Below are positions 4,712 to 8,094 of a stretch of DNA of 8,094 nucleotides, in pieces. A program made the position numbers and the translations under genes. Positions within the stretch are counted from its first letter, which is position 1. Each line of letters begins with the position of its first letter. A model generated the notes under the pieces. It saw only the letters and a program-made list of their open reading frames with translations, searched no databases and was not told where the DNA came from. This stretch comes from Armatimonadota bacterium (GTDB taxonomy: Bacteria > Armatimonadota > Armatimonadia > Armatimonadales > Armatimonadaceae): NCBI GenBank assembly GCA_014381035.1, contig JACMIS010000766.1, positions 1 to 8,094 on the forward strand, read 5' to 3'.

Positions 4712-7153
4712 ATGAATCGATCTTTCGCCGTTCGCTGTGTAATCCTTTTCGCACTCGTTTTTTTCGTTATATTGACGCCCGTTCGCGCGGAACTCACCGC
4801 AGACGCCGGGCCATATCGCCTCCACGTTGTCACGGACCCGCCTGTCGTCCCCGCACAGGGGAAGGTCAAGATGTTGATCCGCGTCACCGACAGTTCCGGC
4901 AAGCGGGTTTCGGGAGTGACGGTTCGCGCCATGACCAAAATGCCGGGTATGGACATGGGGGAACGGGAGGGAACCGGAGTGGCAACGGGTAGCGAAACGG
5001 GCATGTACGCCGTCCCCGCTACCTTCGCCATGGAAGGCGGCTACGAGTCCACCGTCGTCCTTTCCGGTCCGCTCGGCAACGCGACGGCGCGCCTGTCGCT
5101 ACACACAGGGCAAAACACGGCGGCGTCGGGCAAGTCTGGGTTCCCATGGCGATGGGTGATCGTGGCATCCGTCGTCGCCTGCGTGGCTGTCTTCGTCCTG
5201 TGGCGGATGCGCCGTGCCGGGACTATGCCGACCCTGGCGGCTGTCGTAAACCGGCAGACACTCGGCGCGGCCCTGCTTCTCGCCGTCGTCGCGGGTGTCG
5301 CCGTTTACGCGGTCAATAACCTGCGGAGGCCGGGGGCACTCACCCCGGTTGACGCGCAGGCGATGGACATGTCCTACATGCCCCCGCCGCCCGGATTCGC
5401 GCCCGTGGAACTTGCGACCGTGTCACGGGGGGGAGTCGAAAGTTCGGTACGCTACACGGCGACTGCCGCCGGGTTCACCGAGCAGCCGGTGTACTCCCGC
5501 GTCACGGGTACTCTGTTAGCCATGCCTTTTTACGCTGGCGACCCGGTGAAGAAAGGTCAACTCCTGGCACGCATGGATACAAGCCAGACACAGCCCCAGC
5601 AGGCGGAGCGGCAGGCAGCCGTTTCGCAAGCGACGCAAGGCGTCGGCGTCGCGCGGGCGGACCAGGAGCAAGCCGAAGCGGAGATTACGCAGGCGCACGC
5701 CGAACTTTCCGGCAAGCGCGGCGCGGTTACGGAGGCGAAGAATAACGTGCGGGTCGCGACGGAAGCGAAAGCCAGCGCGGAAGCGGCACGAGAAGCCGCT
5801 CGGGCGCAGGTCGCCGACGCCGAAGCGCAGATTACCGGGGCACAGGCAGATGCCGCCTTCTGGAAAATTCAGTTAGAAAGATCGGCAGCACTTTTGAAAG
5901 CGGGGGCGATTTCGGGCGAGGAGTTTCAGCGTGACCGCGCTCAGGCGGGGCAGGCGGAAGCAAAACTACATCAGGCAAAGGCGCAGACCGCCCGCATGAA
6001 AGCCGAATCTCAGGCTCAAGACGCCGCCGTGCGTCAGGCGACGGCTCAGATCGCCGCGTCCGAAGCGAAGGTGCAGATGGCGCAGTCGGAACTTTCCGCA
6101 CACTTCGCCCACGTGCGGGTGACCGAAGCGGCCCGCAACAGTGCCCGGCAGAAGGTGGGGCAGGCACAGAGCGGGGTTGCTCAGGCGAGGGCGATGCTCG
6201 CTGCGGCGACCGCGAACCAAGGGTATGCCGAGATACGCGCCCCCTTCGACGGCGTGGTCGTGGCGCGGCAGATCGCGCCCGGAACGCTGGTAAGTCCCGG
6301 TCAGGCGATACTAACCGTCGCTCAGATCGACCCCATACGCGTCCAGGCAAGCGTCGAGGGCGGCGATTTCGCGAAGGCACGCGTTGGTAGTCCGGTGCGC
6401 ATCATCGGTCGGGACGGATCGGCTGGGCAAAAGCCGATCCCCGCCCGCGTCACCTCGATTGTCCCCGCCGTGGACGCGACATCCCGAACGGGCGTCGTCG
6501 AGGCAGTCATCCCCAACCCCGGTCGCAGAATCCTGCCCGGTCAGTTCCTGGCGATGGAACTATCAACCGGGTCGCGGCGGGGTGCGCTACGCGTCCCGAG
6601 TCGTGCCCTCATCCACCGACCTGTTTCCGGGGAGGTTGCCTCCGATGCCACGACACCTACCGTCTGGGTAGCGGAAGCGGCGGGCGAAGCCGGTCAGTTC
6701 GCGGTACGTCCGGTCGCCGTGCGAGTCGGGATACAAGGGGGGGATGTGACCGAGATACTTTCTGGATTGTCCGAAGGGGAGCGCGTTGTCGTCGCGGGCG
6801 GGACCTACCTGAAGGAGGGCGACACGGTCGCGGAAACGGCAGCCCCCCCGGGAGAACCGGAATTGATGGCGAAAGGAGAAACTGTGTCGCCATCGTCCGA
6901 AGTTATGGTGACGGTCACCGAGAAAGGTTTTGAACCGTCGGCTCTATCGCTCAAGGTGGGCGTTCCCGCACGCATCACTTTCACACGAGAAACGGACGCC
7001 ACATGCGCTACTGAGGTACTGTTCCCGGACTACGGCATCAACAACCCGCTCCCGCTGAACACGCCGGTAGTAGTTTCGTTCACGCCGAAGAAAGGCACCT
7101 TCACCTTCGCCTGCGGCATGAACATGATCAAGGGAAAGGTGGTGGCGCAATGA
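4712..7153 (+). CDS. RND membrane-fusion (CusB/HlyD-type) protein with N-terminal YtkA-like and C-terminal cupredoxin domains
   Basis: This 813-residue protein is about twice the usual adaptor length. A signal peptide (1-26, ending TPVRA) is followed by a YtkA/FixH-like beta domain at about 33-132 with a Met-rich motif, MTKMPGMDMG (74-83). Two membrane helices come next, at 148-166 and 184-201, with an Arg-rich cytoplasmic turn between them. The adaptor part follows: a first half-lipoyl segment around 255-290 (YSRVTGTLLAMPFYAGDPVKKGQ), a very long Ala/Gln/Glu-rich helical hairpin (about 292-505), the second half-lipoyl segment (AEIRAPFDGVVVARQIAPGT) and beta-barrel and membrane-proximal domains to about 710. 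Residues 728-813 are a cupredoxin-like domain with C765, E768 and a final CGMNMIKG motif (C801, M803, M805). The adaptor should link the inner-membrane RND pump to an outer-membrane channel. The flanking domains suggest that copper or another soft metal is bound and handed over in the periplasm. Its stop codon overlaps the RND start. Confidence 0.94.
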   Translation: MNRSFAVRCVILFALVFFVILTPVRAELTADAGPYRLHVVTDPPVVPAQGKVKMLIRVTDSSGKRVSGVTVRAMTKMPGMDMGEREGTGVATGSETGMYAVPATFAMEGGYESTVVLSGPLGNATARLSLHTGQNTAASGKSGFPWRWVIVASVVACVAVFVLWRMRRAGTMPTLAAVVNRQTLGAALLLAVVAGVAVYAVNNLRRPGALTPVDAQAMDMSYMPPPPGFAPVELATVSRGGVESSVRYTATAAGFTEQPVYSRVTGTLLAMPFYAGDPVKKGQLLARMDTSQTQPQQAERQAAVSQATQGVGVARADQEQAEAEITQAHAELSGKRGAVTEAKNNVRVATEAKASAEAAREAARAQVADAEAQITGAQADAAFWKIQLERSAALLKAGAISGEEFQRDRAQAGQAEAKLHQAKAQTARMKAESQAQDAAVRQATAQIAASEAKVQMAQSELSAHFAHVRVTEAARNSARQKVGQAQSGVAQARAMLAAATANQGYAEIRAPFDGVVVARQIAPGTLVSPGQAILTVAQIDPIRVQASVEGGDFAKARVGSPVRIIGRDGSAGQKPIPARVTSIVPAVDATSRTGVVEAVIPNPGRRILPGQFLAMELSTGSRRGALRVPSRALIHRPVSGEVASDATTPTVWVAEAAGEAGQFAVRPVAVRVGIQGGDVTEILSGLSEGERVVVAGGTYLKEGDTVAETAAPPGEPELMAKGETVSPSSEVMVTVTEKGFEPSALSLKVGVPARITFTRETDATCATEVLFPDYGINNPLPLNTPVVVSFTPKKGTFTFACGMNMIKGKVVAQ
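6874..6886 (+). promoter_or_regulatory. Possible internal translation start before the cupredoxin domain
   Basis: AGGAG at 6874-6878 is followed after five bases by GTG at 6884, in frame with the large fusion protein (codon 725). Initiation here would yield an 89-residue free cupredoxin domain without a signal peptide. The site may be a relic of a once separate gene, a working internal start, or chance; the sequence alone does not decide. Confidence 0.3.
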
Positions 7154-8094
7154 ATCAAACGCCGACGAATCCTGCTCACAAGATGAACCCGCTCCACCTG
7201 ATCCACAGATGGAGCATCGAACATCCGCAGATCATCATCGCTTTCTACGTCGCCGTGGTCGCCCTGGCATGGATGGCGGTTGGCAACCTGATCCCCCGCC
7301 GGTTCGCCCCGTACGTCGAATCGCCGATGATCGGCGTCGTCACGATGATGCCGGGTCTGTCCGCGCAGGAGATGGAATCCCAGGTTTCCAAGCCCGTGGA
7401 AGAACAGATGAACAGCGTCAAGGGTGTCCGCGCGGTCCGTTCCACCTCGCAGGACGGCGCGTCCATCGTGACGCTGGAGTTCCCGTACGGAACCGACATG
7501 CAGAGGGCACTCGTAGACGTGCAGGCGTTGATGAACGTCACGCAGGGGAGCCTGCCGAACACGGGCGCGAACATGAAGCCGTCGTTCATTGTGCCGATTG
7601 ACCCGCTCAACCTGCCGGTCGTGTCGCTGTCCCTGCGGGGTGACCCGGACAAGGGGTGGGACATGGTTCGCGTGCGCGAGTTCGCCGATAACGAGGCGGT
7701 GCGCCGCCTGAAGTCTGTGCCGAACGTGTATGCCGTGGTGCCTTTCGGGGGCTTCCGGCGGCAGATGCAGGTGATCGTTGACCGCGATAGACTCGCCGCC
7801 TACCGCCTTTCGATCCTCGACGTGCGGGACGCTATTGATCGCTACAACGTCGCCAAATCGGGGGGGACGGTGACGGGCGGGCGTGACGAGGCGATAGTAC
7901 GGGTGGATAACACCGCCGGATCTGCGGGCGATATACTCGATTATCCCATTTCCACAAGCATGCCCGGTACCCGTTCGGAGCCTGCTTCGGTTTCGGGCGG
8001 CGATCCGATGGGCGGCGGCGGGAATACCGCCGGTAGCATGGGCGGAACGTCGAGTCCCTCCCCCGATGGCACGAACGTGAATGGGAATGCCACC
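7150..8094 (+). CDS. RND efflux pump permease, N-terminal part (runs off the window)
   Basis: The frame stays open from the ATG at 7150 to the last base, giving 315 residues of a protein that normally has about 1,000 or more. The first residues are cytoplasmic, followed by membrane helix 1 at about 27-48 (IIIAFYVAVVALAWMAVGNLI). The periplasmic porter region then shows typical RND phrases: SPMIGVVTMMPGLSAQEME, KPVEEQMNSVKGV, RSTSQDGASIVTLEF, YGTDMQRAL and LPVVSLSLRG. Later comes a second porter segment with VDRDRLAAYRLSILDVRDAI. From about residue 268 the sequence turns into a Gly/Ser/Thr/Pro low-complexity stretch instead of the usual strand. ATGA overlap with the preceding adaptor gene shows they form one pump. 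Methionines that define copper export in CusA would lie beyond the window, so the substrate cannot be read directly; a metal is inferred from the neighbours, and a multidrug role remains possible. Confidence 0.94.
   Translation, partial: MNQTPTNPAHKMNPLHLIHRWSIEHPQIIIAFYVAVVALAWMAVGNLIPRRFAPYVESPMIGVVTMMPGLSAQEMESQVSKPVEEQMNSVKGVRAVRSTSQDGASIVTLEFPYGTDMQRALVDVQALMNVTQGSLPNTGANMKPSFIVPIDPLNLPVVSLSLRGDPDKGWDMVRVREFADNEAVRRLKSVPNVYAVVPFGGFRRQMQVIVDRDRLAAYRLSILDVRDAIDRYNVAKSGGTVTGGRDEAIVRVDNTAGSAGDILDYPISTSMPGTRSEPASVSGGDPMGGGGNTAGSMGGTSSPSPDGTNVNGNAT

Noticed and set aside
5832..6380. Long antisense open frame of 182 codons inside the adaptor gene
   Set aside because: It is a frame shadow of the Ala-rich helical hairpin: the product is Arg/Pro/Ser-rich without any domain, and the sense strand is clearly coding.
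6843..6849. Run of seven C just before the cupredoxin domain as a possible frameshift or phase-variation site
   Set aside because: A +1 shift would stop almost at once and drop the cupredoxin, which is interesting, but runs of seven G also occur at 5427-5433, 6737-6743 and 7860-7866 in this GC-rich DNA, and no stimulating structure or heptamer of the A-rich slippery type is seen.

Overview
The window is GC-rich bacterial DNA, most probably from an Armatimonadota relative. The best clue is the pseudopilin on the minus strand: its N-terminal helix runs directly from the FTLIELL motif into an ILFPVFAQA stretch and a KARQT segment, a wording I associate with that phylum. The long membrane-fusion protein and RND pump imply a two-membrane cell envelope. 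No RNA gene, insertion sequence or CRISPR array was seen.

Layout. Positions 53-1078 (+) encode an exported protein with two tandem DUF1259 (LppY/LpqO-type) domains. About 330 bp without a convincing gene follows (1079-1411), carrying a nested inverted repeat between convergent genes. On the minus strand, 2390-1623 encodes a type IV-like pseudopilin with an EF-hand-like calcium loop, followed 10 bp downstream by a 66-residue single-pass membrane protein (1612-1412). A divergent intergenic region (2391-2564) holds a plausible promoter with a heptamer direct repeat.

From 2565 to the right edge there is one co-directional plus-strand cluster. It contains a BlaI/MecI/CopY-family repressor (2565-3023), an M56 membrane metalloprotease of BlaR1 type without a penicillin-binding sensor domain (3020-4162), a small Cys-rich exported or anchored protein (4159-4605), a three-part YtkA-like / membrane-fusion / cupredoxin protein (4712-7153), and the start of an RND efflux pump (7150 to beyond 8094). 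Three junctions are ATGA stop/start overlaps (3020, 4159, 7150), so most of the cluster is probably translationally coupled.

How the genes may work together (inference): the M56 protease would sense an envelope signal and cause removal of the BlaI-type repressor, releasing expression of the efflux module. Several features point to copper or another soft metal rather than a beta-lactam. These are the His/Met-rich loop and CxxHC tail of the protease, the Cys-rich third gene, the Met-rich YtkA-like domain, and the cupredoxin fused to the fusion protein. No outer-membrane channel gene is visible; one could lie to the right of the window. The metal assignment is not proved by the sequence.
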